Shown here: one piece after another, positions 55,383 through 64,000 of the stretch | Layout of the letters: the number at the start of each line of letters is the position of its first letter | Numbering within the stretch: position 1 is the first letter of the stretch | From: CAWFFV01 sp963814985 | GTDB lineage: Bacteria > Chloroflexota > Ktedonobacteria > Ktedonobacterales > Ktedonobacteraceae | DNA: 64,000 nucleotides | Direction: 5' to 3' | NCBI GenBank assembly: GCA_963814985.1 | Contig: CAWFFV010000031.1 | Location: 1-64,000 of the forward strand | Made by a program: the position numbers and the translations under genes | The notes under the pieces: generated by a model | Told to the model about the DNA's origin: nothing | Databases searched by the model: none | The model's input: only the letters and a program-made list of their open reading frames with translations

Positions 55383-55574
55383 TTACGATCGCTTGTGGCG
55401 CAGGAAGGATAATACACCACGGGCTAGTGGAACAGGCGGGCGCAGGGCGTCTTCCGCTTTGATGGACCACCCATCACCATCATCGTTGTTCCTCCCTCGC
55501 TCGCGTACAAGAGACGAGAGGTTTCCAACCGTGATGAGTTGAGGAATAGCATGCGTTTTCTGGGACGGTGACAT
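55383..55574 (-). CDS. Putative RiPP precursor peptide (lasso-like leader)
   Basis: 63 residues starting MSPSQKTHAIPQLITVGNL. The HAIPQLITVGNLSSL stretch fits the lasso leader pattern YxxPxLxxxGxLxxLT with His for Tyr and Val where Thr usually stands at -2. The C-terminal part includes GRNNDDGDGW and SIKAEDALRPP. Gly27 with Asp34, or Gly35 with Glu41 or Asp42, would each allow a 7- or 8-residue macrolactam ring, so the core cannot be fixed. AAAGGAG eight bases before ATG 55574 is the best ribosome site of the locus. It is first in the operon. Confidence 0.68.
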   Translation of the reverse strand: MSPSQKTHAIPQLITVGNLSSLVRERGRNNDDGDGWSIKAEDALRPPVPLARGVLSFLRHKRS

Positions 55575-55647
55575 GAGATGAACTCCTTTCTCCAGCTAAA
55601 ATGGAAAACAGAATGGGTCAACACAGAGGTAAGATGAAGTAAAGAGA

Positions 55648-56190
55648 ATGCTGCTCTCTTCAAACCTCTCGTATGATACAATAGCAGAAGTTTACGCTTC
55701 TCATCCCTCAAGAGATTCTCACTCCACAACCGCATGTGAAAACGCGCTTGCCCAGGCAACGCACTTCTCTTCAAGGGGTGATTCAGAACATGATCCGTAC
55801 TGGACCTGTTTTGATCAACTCCTCATGTATGGATACCAGGGAACCTGTTACTTAAAACTACGCCAACCAGAGGCTGCGAAAAAAGCACTAACCCAGGCAT
55901 TACAGCTCTCCGATCCCCACAACATTTACCATCAAGCGGTCCTCCACATAGATCTTGCAACTGCATACCAACAGCAAGGGGATATCACAAATGCTTGCCT
56001 TCGCGGACATTCAGCACTGACCATTGTCGGTCAGACATATTCGCCAATTCTCTGGCAAAGAATTGAGGCATTTCGCTCAAATTTCCCGGCGGGACAAACG
56101 GAGGGAACCCTTCAGATTTTTGATGAACACAAAGCATCTGTACAGCAATTGATCTTTCAGCAAACACACTTCGACAATACGGAGAGGTAG
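55648..56190 (+). CDS. TPR-containing hypothetical protein
   Basis: 180 residues with tetratricopeptide-like helices: GYQGTCYLKLRQPEAAKKAL and LDLATAYQQQGDITNACLRG. This resembles the C-terminal part of XRE-TPR regulators common in these bacteria, without the HTH. It is divergent from the RiPP precursor, with only 73 bases between, so they share a control region. It may be a regulator or a truncated one. Confidence 0.6.
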   Translation: MLLSSNLSYDTIAEVYASHPSRDSHSTTACENALAQATHFSSRGDSEHDPYWTCFDQLLMYGYQGTCYLKLRQPEAAKKALTQALQLSDPHNIYHQAVLHIDLATAYQQQGDITNACLRGHSALTIVGQTYSPILWQRIEAFRSNFPAGQTEGTLQIFDEHKASVQQLIFQQTHFDNTER

Positions 56191-56215
56191 ATAGCATGAA
56201 AAGCCTGTTTCCTTC

Positions 56216-56246
56216 TTGACCTGGAGTGCACTCCAGGTTGTATAGT
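56216..56246 (+). promoter_or_regulatory. MerR-type promoter with 19-bp spacer and 20-bp palindrome
   Basis: TTGACC (56216-56221) and TATAGT (56241-56246) are separated by 19 bases, the over-long spacing typical of MerR-activated promoters. The spacer holds a perfect 20-base palindrome (56219-56238, ACCTGGAGTG and complement), the position where MerR dimers bind. It drives the methyltransferase-family gene at 56423. No MerR gene is in this window. Confidence 0.75.
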
Positions 56247-56422
56247 TCCTACATGGAAACAGAACTGTCTATCCAAAATGATTCGACAAGATGAGTTGTC
56301 TTCTGCTTGCTGCCGTGAACTCATGGGACCAGAAGAATTGTATGTCTTCCACCATCAGAATGGTAGGATTTACAAGCACGAAACGTATTGGCAAACGAGT
56401 ACCTGGAAAGGAATCTGATAGC

Positions 56423-57100
56423 ATGACCAAACTCCTCCTTCAAACACTCGCCACATTCATCGGCGGTGCCCTCTTGCTGGGGCTGCTGCTCTTCCTCCCA
56501 GCCGGAACATTCAACTACTGGCAGGCCTGGGTCTGTATTGTGGTCTTTATGATCACAATAAGCATCTTCGGACTCTACTTCTCCCTCAAAGACCCGGCGC
56601 TCATGGAGCGGCGCAAGCAGGCCGGCCCGGCTGCCGAGCAATCCATGCTACAGAAGATCGTCGCGACCATCGCGCTCACAGGCCTCGTCGCCCTGTTCGT
56701 CCTCTCGGCACTCGACCGCCGCTTCGGCTGGTCTCAGGTGCCGTCGCTTGTCTCATGGATCGGCGATGCGCTGCTCGTCTTTTCCTTCATCATGTTTTAC
56801 TTTGTCTTCAGGGTGAATAGCTACGGAGCCTCGAACATTCGGGTGGAACAAGACCAGAAAGTCATCTCGACCGGCCCCTATGCTCTCGTCAGGCATCCGA
56901 TGTACGACGGTGCCCTCGTCATGGTTGTCGCCATCCCGCTCGCCCTCGGCTCCTGGTGGGCGCTCACACTTCTGGTTATTACCATGCCCGTGCTGGTCAT
57001 TCGCATCCTCAATGAAGAAAAGGTCCTGGCGAATGACCTGCCGGGGTACACCGAATACGAGCAGAAGGTGCGGTATCGCTTGATACCGTATCTTTGGTGA
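56423..57100 (+). CDS. Isoprenylcysteine carboxyl methyltransferase-family membrane protein
   Basis: 225 residues with about five membrane helices. The ICMT/PEMT signature is clear at the end: VISTGPYALVRHPMYDGAL, then NEEKVLANDLPGYTEYEQKVRYRLIP. Family members methylate small or lipid substrates with S-adenosylmethionine at the membrane; bacterial substrates are mostly unknown. ATG 56423 follows AAGGAA. The leader from the MerR-type promoter is about 170 bases and shows no other gene. Codon use is GC-richer than in the neighbours, which could mean a recent arrival. Confidence 0.87.
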   Translation: MTKLLLQTLATFIGGALLLGLLLFLPAGTFNYWQAWVCIVVFMITISIFGLYFSLKDPALMERRKQAGPAAEQSMLQKIVATIALTGLVALFVLSALDRRFGWSQVPSLVSWIGDALLVFSFIMFYFVFRVNSYGASNIRVEQDQKVISTGPYALVRHPMYDGALVMVVAIPLALGSWWALTLLVITMPVLVIRILNEEKVLANDLPGYTEYEQKVRYRLIPYLW

Positions 57101-57172
57101 AGGGAAGTATCCCTTATGGTAGTAGTTTATGGAAAAATTGTGCCGCAGCCTGCTCGTGAAGTGGAAAAGCCA

Positions 57173-57241
57173 GATGTGGATATTGTTGCCTGTGGGGGAG
57201 ATTGCGACGCAATCTCCCCCACAGGCAACAATATCCACATC
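57173..57241. repeat. Perfect 34-bp-arm hairpin
   Basis: Perfect 34-base arms (GATGTGGATATTGTTGCC... and complement) around a single central base. It lies between the convergent methyltransferase and ftsK genes, three bases from the ftsK stop codon, and is well placed to end both transcripts. The TTGCCTGTGG core is shared with the hairpin at 22-90. Confidence 0.92.
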
Positions 57242-57244
57242 AAT

Positions 57245-60200
57245 CTATTTATATTCGTCGCTGTCTTCTGTTATTTTCCCATTGCCGTTCGACCCTCTTT
57301 GGTGTCCCTGTTGTGGCGGCTGGCGAAGGGTCGTGGCCTGTTTCTTCAAAAACTCGTCGCGTGCCTTCTCTTCAGCCATAATGTCTGCGACCTCGTCAGC
57401 CATCGTGTGACCTTCTCCACCTCCACGCCGATCATATCCACTGCTGGTGCCGTCCAGAATTTCGCGAGAGCGACCACCTGACTCTGAATGTCCAATCACA
57501 CCACGCTCCTCCAATAGATCAATCAGGCGGGCAGCGCGTGAATAGCCAATACGCAGACGGCGCTGTAAGAGTGAGATGGAAGCCCTCTCATATTCGCGCA
57601 CAACCTCCTCCGCTTTATCCAGCAGATCATCATCTAGCTCGAAGTCGTCAGAGAGCTGCTCTTTGAGTTCCCAACCCGGTTCTACTGCTGGCTGGAGAGA
57701 AATGGAAGCGGGATCAGCCACATTGCCGTTATTGGCTGTAAGTTGTTGCGCCATCTGGCTTCGCCAGTAGTTCACCAGTGTCTCTGCCTCATCATCGGCA
57801 AGGAAGGCTCCCTGGATGCGTTCTGGGCGACCAGCGTCGGCTGGCAGATAGAGCATATCGCCACGACCCAACAGGCGTTCAGCACCGCCCATATCGATGA
57901 TAGTACGCGAATCAACAGCAGAACTCACCATAAATGAGATGCGTGTCGGGATATTTGCCTTGATCAGTCCTGTAATCACATCAACGGAAGGGCGCTGTGT
58001 AGCAACAACAAGGTGAATACCCGTCGCACGTGCAAGTTGTGCCAGGCGACAGATCATACCCTCTACCTCATCGGGAGCCGCCATCATCAAATCTGCCAGT
58101 TCATCAATGATAATCACGATGGCTGGTAAGTTATTCAGTGAGGTATCACCTTTAGCAATCTTTTCGAAACGCAGTTTACGATAGCCGTCCAGATTACGAA
58201 CATTCAGTTGTGAGAAGAGGCGATAGCGTCGTTCCATCTCGCCAATAGCGTTTTTCAGCAGTGGCACGACCTTCTCAACCTCAGTCACGACAGGCGAGAG
58301 TAGATGGGGGATGCCATTGTACATATTCAGTTCGACCATCTTGGGATCAACCATCAGCATGCGTACATCATCGGGTGTAGCCTGGGTAAGGATACTGGCA
58401 ATAATAGTATTGATGCACACTGACTTGCCAGCACCAGTTGCACCTGCGATGAGCACGTGAGGCATACGTGTCAGATCACCAACACGCACCTGCCCGGCCA
58501 CATCCTTGCCCAATCCAATCGTCAACTTCGATTTTGCTCTGGCTACCTGATACTCTTTGCTTTCCAGGATCTCGCGTAATGTCACCAGGCGGCTATTCTT
58601 ATTTGGAATCTCCACACCGACATAGGGACGTCCAGGGACAGGTGCCTCCATGCGAATCGTTTTTGCTTCTAGCACCAGGGCCAGATCATTCTGTAAGGCC
58701 ATAATACGGCTGACCCGTGTACGTACTTCGTACACAATATTGCCTGATGCATCTTTGACAGGCACCATCTTCCCGCTTTTCTCATCCTGTTTCATTTCGG
58801 GTTTGCCGGTGGGACGAATACCAAAACGAATAATCGTGGGACCAATGCTAATATCTTCCGGTCTAACTTCTGCATCGACGCGGAAACTGCGTAGTGTCTC
58901 CTGAATCGTCCTGGCAAGGTTTGCGGTGTCGTCACCTAATAAGTATTGCTTGACATCCTCTGGATTATGCAGGAGCGACGTTTCTGGTAGTTTCCAGATT
59001 GATATGATGTTAGGGACAGGGTCGGCAGCACGGGTTTTGGGTTGAGGGGCGCGTCAAGGATTAGGGGCCAGTGGTTCCATCTCACTGGGAGCCTTGACAA
59101 TCACCTTCTGCGGATTTGTGGCTTGCTTAAAGGGAAGCGGTTGCTGGTTTGCTCCCTGTACAGCAGCTGCGTGTTCTGATAGATCAATGGGCTTTGGAGC
59201 ACGTGGTGCTCGTGGGGTAAGACCTACATGCTGTTTATGGATATTGATATCGTTGAGAGGATCTTCCTCAGCAATCTCGTCCTCAAATTCGATATCTCCC
59301 CTATCTTCCTCTTCCTGTACCTCCTCGTCTGAGAAATCGGCATCGATGGGACGCCGTCCAGCGCGAACAGGTTTTTGTCCCTGGCGTGTGGGGATCGCGG
59401 TAGCAGCGTCCTGCTCCAGACCATTGCCGTAGCGACTATATTGTGGACGCTGTCCCAGGAACGGTGAGGCCACTTCGTCGTCCGGGTCACCGATGGGCTT
59501 ATCGGCGACCAGACGCTGTAGAGCTGATACCACAATCAAGACATGCCTGAACGTGATGCGGAACGTGATAGTCGTCACAATTACAAGCAGGCCAAGCACT
59601 GTTATGTGTCCAATGGCGGCAGGCCAGCCCAGTAGCGGGATTACCAGAAACTCGGCAAGTGCCCCGACTGCCAGATGTCCAAAGATCAAGCGACTCTCCA
59701 GGAGTAAGAGCAACCAGATAATGCCAAGGCCTATCACCATCGATCCGCGAATAAAGCGTTCCTGGCGTATCCCTTCAAGCAGATGCGCGACAGCAAAAGC
59801 AATCAGACCTATGGCTAGCAGGTAGGCCGACCACCCAAAGAAGGTGAGAAAGAACTGATACAGTCCACTCAGAATGGGCGCAGTACGAAAAAACGTCAGT
59901 GATGAAAATAAGAGAAGCGCCAGACAAAGAAGCAGGCCACCGAAAATACTTTGTTGCTGGTGGGGGTTCAGGCTGTTCCACCAGTTTTGTAGCCACCTGA
60001 TGAATTGTATGTCTTTTGAATCAGCGGCAGGAGGAGCAGAAAATGCAGGTGCAGACCGATTAGGAGAAGCATTTCTCCGGGAATTTGGATTTTGACTTTG
60101 TCTCCCTCGTGATGTTTGTTTTGGGGCAGCACGTGTATTTTGTTTGGGTGCAGGCGTAGAGGAACGCTGTTCAGCACGTGTATTCTGTCTGGATAGTGGC

Positions 60201-60388
60201 TGGTAAGAACGCTGATCGGCGCGTGTATTTTGCTTAGATGGAGGCATATGAGAACTTTGTGTCATCTCATTGCTCTGCGAACCGAGGCCTCCTGCCGCTC
60301 TGCTTACACGGGAGGAGCCTGCTTTTATATTTGGTACCATGCGCTCGCTCTGGCGCTGTGCCTCTTTTTTTTGACTACTACCTGCCAT
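57245..60388 (-). pseudogene. ftsK: DNA translocase FtsK/SpoIIIE with one in-frame TGA
   Basis: A single frame of 1047 codons, interrupted only by TGA at 59056-59054 (codon 445). N-terminal part: a Lys/Gln/Ser-rich start with XXQNTRA repeats, four to five membrane helices at about 140-290, then an acidic linker. After the TGA the linker continues and reaches the motor: IAGATGAGKSVCIN (Walker A, about 649-656), VIIIDELADLMM (Walker B) and the gamma winged-helix end (YSRAARLIDLLEERGVIG). FtsK pumps chromosome DNA at the division septum. The TGA lies in a low-conservation Pro-rich linker, so it may be a base-call error, or a true split with re-initiation. AAGGAG precedes ATG 60388. Confidence 0.85.
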
Positions 60389-60471
60389 AACTGGTGCTCT
60401 CCTTACTAAAAAAGTGAGACACCTGTATGATAGCGTAGATATTCCCTAGAAGCAATAGGGTATTGGGCGGC

Positions 60472-60514
60472 AAGCGGGATTGTAAAGGGCAATTAGCCCT
60501 TTACAATCCCGCTT
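60472..60514. repeat. Inverted repeat, possible rnj terminator
   Basis: Perfect 19-base arms (AAGCGGGATTGTAAAGGGC and complement) with an AATTA loop lie 35 bases past the RNase J stop codon on the minus strand. No T-run follows. The sequence ACAATCCCGCTT also occurs in the repeat at 11620, so it may be a dispersed repeat used as a terminator. Confidence 0.7.
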
Positions 60515-60547
60515 TGCAAGGGTCTCTGAACCCCTGCTAGCGGAGCA

Positions 60548-62209
60548 TTAAACCTCCATCACAATCGGTAGGATCATTGGACGGCGGCGTGTCTTCTCAT
60601 AGAGGAATTCACCCAGAGTATGTTTGATCTTATCTTTAATAAATGACCAATCTGCTGTATGTCCTTCTACACCCAGAAATGACTCCAGAACTCGCTCACG
60701 AGCGCTCTCTAGCAACTCTTCTGCATCACGCATATAGACAAAGCCGCGTGAAACGATGTCGGGACCCGCGAGAGGTTGTCCCGTTTCTTTATCAATAGTC
60801 AGCACTGCCATCAGGATACCATCTTGCGAGAGGGCCTTGCGATCACGTAGCACAATTTGTCCTACGTCGCCTACGCTCAGACCATCAACGAAGACGTTGC
60901 CGCTGGTTGTGTGTTCCCTTATTCTGATGGTATCGGGAGTGATTTCAACCACATCTCCATCTTCTGCGATCACGATGTGCTTTTCAGGTATGCCCAGGGA
61001 ATAGGCTAACTTGGCATGGAGTACAAGCTGACGATACTCGCCATGAATGGGCATAAAGAATTTTGGACGCAGCAGGCTTAACATGAGCTTTAGCTCTTCC
61101 TGTGCGCCATGTCCAGAAACATGGACATTCGAGATCCCCTGGTAAAACACTTCTGCACCCTGACGGAACAGGCTATTGATGGTTCGATGAACCATCTTCT
61201 CGTTACCAGGTACAGGTGTCGCCGAAAGAATGACAGTATCTCCTGGCTGGATGCGGATCATGCGATGATCCTGGTTGGCGATACGTGTCAGAGCTGAAGT
61301 TGGTTCTCCCTGGCTTCCGGTACAGATGATCACGACCTGCTCTGGTCTATATCTGTTAATATCTTCAGCGCGAATAATCATTCCCTTCGGAATGTTGAGA
61401 TAGCCAAGTTCCATAGCCATCTGCACATTATTCACCATACTGCGACCCACGAGTGCGATAAAGCGTTCGTAGCGTGTCGCCGTATCCACCACCTGCTGTA
61501 CACGAGAAATCAGGGAGGCAAAGGTCGCAATGAGAATACGACTGGGGGCATTAGCAAAAATCTTGTCGAGCAAATCATTGATAACTCGTTCAGACGGCGT
61601 ATAGCCGGGTGACTCGACGCGAGTGCTATCGCCCATCATGAACAGCACCCCCTCGTTGCCAATACGCCCAAGTGCTCCAATATCGGCTGGTTTTCCATCG
61701 ATGGGAGTATAGTCAAACTTATAGTCGCCTGTGTGGACGATTGCCCCAATGGGTGTGTGAATCACAATACCAATGGCATCAGGAATACTATGGTTGACGC
61801 GAAAAAACTCCACCTGAGACTCACCCAGTGTTAATTGATCGCCAGGAGTAATCACAGTGACGCTGGTCTTGTCAAGTAGCCTGTGCTCTTTGAGCTTGAC
61901 ATTGATCAACCCATGTGTAAGACGTGTCGCATAGATTGGTGGAAAATTCAGCATCGGTAAAACATAAGGGAGGGCACCAACATGGTCTTCGTGACCGTGA
62001 GTGATGAGGATACCACGTATACGGTGCTTTTTATCGGCGAGATAGCTCGTATCGGGGATAACCAGATCGACACCAAACATTTCGTCATCGGGGAACATTA
62101 CCCCAGCATCAATAATGATGCAGTCGTTGCCGTACTCAACGACCATCATGTTCTTTCCGACTTCTCCCAACCCTCCTAGCGGGATAAGCCGAATTTTTTC
62201 TGTTGTCAA
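60548..62209 (-). CDS. rnj: Ribonuclease J
   Basis: 553 residues, the normal length. Metallo-beta-lactamase motif THGHEDHVGALPY, then GDYKFDYTP, MGDSTRVESPGYTPSE, and the beta-CASP part with CTGSQGEPTSALTRIA and HVSGHGAQEELK, ending with the C-terminal RNase J domain. It is a zinc-dependent 5'-3' exo- and endoribonuclease for mRNA decay and rRNA maturation. The start is TTG 62209, with AGGAGG 11 bases upstream. It lies upstream of ftsK in the same orientation, a neighbour pair seen in other Chloroflexota and Firmicutes. Confidence 0.95.
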   Translation of the reverse strand: MTTEKIRLIPLGGLGEVGKNMMVVEYGNDCIIIDAGVMFPDDEMFGVDLVIPDTSYLADKKHRIRGILITHGHEDHVGALPYVLPMLNFPPIYATRLTHGLINVKLKEHRLLDKTSVTVITPGDQLTLGESQVEFFRVNHSIPDAIGIVIHTPIGAIVHTGDYKFDYTPIDGKPADIGALGRIGNEGVLFMMGDSTRVESPGYTPSERVINDLLDKIFANAPSRILIATFASLISRVQQVVDTATRYERFIALVGRSMVNNVQMAMELGYLNIPKGMIIRAEDINRYRPEQVVIICTGSQGEPTSALTRIANQDHRMIRIQPGDTVILSATPVPGNEKMVHRTINSLFRQGAEVFYQGISNVHVSGHGAQEELKLMLSLLRPKFFMPIHGEYRQLVLHAKLAYSLGIPEKHIVIAEDGDVVEITPDTIRIREHTTSGNVFVDGLSVGDVGQIVLRDRKALSQDGILMAVLTIDKETGQPLAGPDIVSRGFVYMRDAEELLESARERVLESFLGVEGHTADWSFIKDKIKHTLGEFLYEKTRRRPMILPIVMEV

Positions 62210-62389
62210 GATATAAAAAACCTCCTAACCATACCCCTATGGGTGATCCATAGTTCTAAAACGTTTCATTGTGTATATCTATCTCCACCCCTGTCTCACC
62301 TGCAGGAGTAAAAGCCAAAATGGTTATAATAATCCATTTAAAAATTTTACCACAGTGAAGGTAAAAATACAAGCAACCTATCAGGTTGG

Positions 62390-62610
62390 CTCTCCTTCCC
62401 GGTGATTTTGGGAAAAGAGTTTTTGCGAGGACACCTCGCGCTCCGGCAGGGGTTGCCACCCCTGCACCCCGCTTTCCCCCGGAAAGATAGCGGGGGTCCC
62501 CAGGGGGCGACAGCCTCCTGGCGGGGGTTGGGGTGTCCCCAAAAACTCTTTTTACTTCTTTTGTGCGCCGCCGCAGGCGGAGCGAGAGGAGAGAGAAAGA
62601 AGCAGGGGAT
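62390..62610. repeat. Dispersed GC-rich repeat block
   Basis: It contains GCGAGGACACCTCGCGCTCCGG (compare the 23460 element, which has a near match), a GGGGTTGGGGTGTCCCC stem and CGCCGCAGGCGGAGCG hairpin. It is another patchwork of the modules seen at 11540, 23435, 38798 and 44349. The remaining gap 62210-62731 has no gene. Confidence 0.65.
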
Positions 62611-62731
62611 ACCTCTGCAACTTCCATTGATATATCCCATAGAATCTCTTCGGTTTCTTTCCATAATGAACATGTACTAGTACAACCAACCAACCGTTGT
62701 AGATCCATTACTCTGAGGAGAAAACAAAGAT

Positions 62732-63133
62732 ATGGCAGATATTGTAGAAACAGCAACGTCGGCTGGCTCATTTAAAACTTTTTTACAGGCTGCCCATACG
62801 GCAGGTCTTGTAGAAACACTCAAAGGCCGTGGTCCTTATACTGTTTTTGCACCGAATGATGATGCCTTTGCCAAGCTCCCTTCGGCAACCTTGCAGTCGT
62901 TACTCAACGATAAGGTACAGTTGGCAAAGGTTCTGACCTATCATGTGGTTCCAGGCAAACTTACAGTGAAAGAAGTCGCGAAGACAAACACTGCGAAGAC
63001 TGTCCAGGGTCAGAGTCTCTCCTTTAACAACTCCAATGGAGTGCACGTGAATGAGGCCAGGATCGTAACCCCTGATATCCAGGCTGATAATGGGGTTATC
63101 CATGCCGTTGACAGCGTGATCTTGCCTAAGTAA
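62732..63133 (+). CDS. Fasciclin (FAS1) domain protein
   Basis: 133 residues, a single FAS1 domain: GSFKTFLQAAHTAGL, the H1 box GPYTVFAPNDDAFAKLP, LTYHVVPGKLT and the H2 box NGVIHAVDSVILP. No signal peptide is visible, so this copy is probably cytoplasmic, or secreted by an unusual route. FAS1 proteins mediate adhesion, but many small bacterial forms have no known role. GAGGAGAAAA precedes ATG 62732. A hairpin terminator follows. Confidence 0.92.
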   Translation: MADIVETATSAGSFKTFLQAAHTAGLVETLKGRGPYTVFAPNDDAFAKLPSATLQSLLNDKVQLAKVLTYHVVPGKLTVKEVAKTNTAKTVQGQSLSFNNSNGVHVNEARIVTPDIQADNGVIHAVDSVILPK

Positions 63134-63149
63134 GTTCTCGTTATCTGAT

Positions 63150-63190
63150 GAAAGGGGCAACGAGTATTTCTCTTGTTGCCCCTTTCTTGT
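63150..63190 (+). terminator. Intrinsic terminator of fasciclin gene
   Basis: GAAAGGGGCAAC (63150-63161) pairs perfectly with GTTGCCCCTTTC (63175-63186) across a 13-base loop and is followed by a short TTGT tail. It starts 17 bases after the fasciclin stop codon and also faces the end of the convergent trmD. Confidence 0.75.
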
Positions 63191-63209
63191 GGCAAGCAGT
63201 GCTCTTCTT

Positions 63210-63926
63210 TTACTCATCCAGTTCCTGGAGCAACTTCATATCAGCTTTGCTGCTTAAATCCAGTCTGGCAAACAGGTCCGGACGGCGTTCACGCGTCCTT
63301 CTCAGTGCTTCCTTGCGTCGCCAGCGAGCAATGTGTTCATGGTGGCCTGAGAGCAATACATCGGGAATATGCCACCCTCTGAACTCTGAAGGGCGAGTAT
63401 AATGTGGATACTCCAGCAAGTTATTACTATGGGACTCCTCCAGAGTTGAGGCTTGCGCCAATACATTAGGTATCAGACGACTGACAGCATCAACAACGAT
63501 CATCGCCGCCAGTTCACCTCCTGTTAGTACATAGTCACCAATTGAAAGTTCGTCGGTGACAAGATGCTGACAGACTCGTTCGTCCACACCTTCATAATGT
63601 CCACACAGGAGGCTGATGCGTGGTTCCTGGGAGAGCGCCTGCGCGATTTGCTGGTTGAAGAGACGTCCTTGTGGTGTAAGTAGGATGACAGGGCCACCCT
63701 GGTGGACTGTCTCAACGGAAGCAAAAATTGGCTCTGGCTTCATCACCATGCCAGCCCCTCCCCCATAAGGGTAGTCATCTACGACATGATGTTTATCAGT
63801 GGTTGCATCACGAATATTATGTAAGGCGATACTGAGCAATCCACGCTCTTGCGCACGTTTGAGGATACTTTCGCTGAAAGGTCCCTGGAACATAGCAGGG
63901 AAGAGTGTGAAGATATCAAAATGCAT
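63210..63926 (-). CDS. trmD: tRNA (guanine-N1)-methyltransferase
   Basis: 238 residues from ATG 63926, the usual TrmD length. HFDIFTLFPAMF start, the knotted SAM site in LLTPQGRLFNQQ and LCGHYEGVDERV, then SIGDYVLTGGE, YPHYTRPSEFRGW and VLLSGHH are all diagnostic SPOUT/TrmD motifs. It methylates G37 of tRNAs to prevent frameshifting. An upstream in-frame start at 63986 would add 20 residues without family support. No strong ribosome site is visible. The rimM or rpsP genes often found with trmD would lie beyond the window end. Confidence 0.94.
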   Translation of the reverse strand: MHFDIFTLFPAMFQGPFSESILKRAQERGLLSIALHNIRDATTDKHHVVDDYPYGGGAGMVMKPEPIFASVETVHQGGPVILLTPQGRLFNQQIAQALSQEPRISLLCGHYEGVDERVCQHLVTDELSIGDYVLTGGELAAMIVVDAVSRLIPNVLAQASTLEESHSNNLLEYPHYTRPSEFRGWHIPDVLLSGHHEHIARWRRKEALRRTRERRPDLFARLDLSSKADMKLLQELDE

Positions 63927-64000
63927 AAGTATACTCAAACATTCTTCGTGGTTTGATGGATCGTTAAGCAGAGATAAGTATACCAAGCATGAACAGGAAA

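Noticed and set aside
51700..55640. ABC transporter or kinase gene expected for a lasso cluster
   Set aside because: None is encoded between 49 and 57 kb on either strand; export would need a gene elsewhere.
55424..55774. 116-codon minus-strand frame over the RiPP precursor
   Set aside because: It overlaps the precursor and the divergent TPR gene and shows no leader-like pattern; the precursor frame has a strong ribosome site.

Overview
The window looks like a chromosomal segment from a Chloroflexota bacterium, most likely of the class Ktedonobacteria. This is inferred from gene content: RNase J, a T-box-controlled aspartyl-tRNA synthetase of the short archaeal-like type, DUF6230/DUF6114 secreted and membrane proteins, Uma2 nucleases, HTH-NB-ARC-TPR and LuxR-ATPase regulators, and very many large hairpin repeats. 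No 16S rRNA is present to prove it, and I found no tRNA, rRNA, CRISPR array, integrase or phage.

Layout. 1-3.8 kb: DUF402 protein plus small partner, sulfurtransferase, fumarate hydratase. 3.8-6.7 kb: two secreted or anchored surface proteins and a DUF6114 membrane protein, with a 64-bp tandem repeat and a 174-bp tandem duplication of promoter plus gene start. 6.7-11.5 kb: TetR regulator divergent from a Baeyer-Villiger monooxygenase, SDR, broken TetR and alpha/beta hydrolase, with a periodic operator array between. 11.7-13.6 kb: frameshifted acetyl-CoA synthetase. 14-19 kb: SDR, a frameshifted HTH-NB-ARC-TPR gene with a near-identical 126-bp repeat array, RDD protein. 19.2-21 kb: aspS behind a T-box leader. 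21-28.7 kb: Uma2, P450 with a consensus promoter and 31-bp palindrome, PrsW protease, decayed LuxR regulator. 29-31.6 kb: gene remnants and one intact secreted paralogue.

31.9-38.8 kb is the most striking block: four co-directional genes encode a pseudokinase fused to a membrane-anchored Rieske domain, an FAD oxidoreductase with two FHA domains, a polyferredoxin carrying two cyclic-nucleotide-binding domains, and a membrane protein with two H-x13-H helices like a diheme cytochrome b. I infer an NAD(P)H-to-membrane electron-transfer module whose parts each carry a signalling-type domain. It is followed by a zinc-ribbon membrane protein, a TIR-domain protein and an acidic-repeat membrane protein.

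43.8-45.5 kb: ArsR/SmtB metal sensor with its operator and a metal exporter, separated by a 406-bp element with perfect terminal inverted repeats. 47-51.6 kb: CCA-adding-type nucleotidyltransferase, Nif3 protein, VOC protein, Uma2. 51.7-55.6 kb: a lasso-peptide-like RiPP locus (precursor, short B2 protease, cyclase with a C-terminal PqqD-like domain, helical-repeat protein). 56.2-57.1 kb: methyltransferase-family membrane protein behind a MerR-type promoter. 57.2-64 kb: ftsK (with one in-frame TGA), RNase J, fasciclin protein, trmD.

An unusually large number of conserved genes carry a single-base indel, mostly in homopolymers. That pattern suggests sequencing error at least as strongly as real gene decay, so 'pseudogene' labels here mean 'broken in this sequence'.
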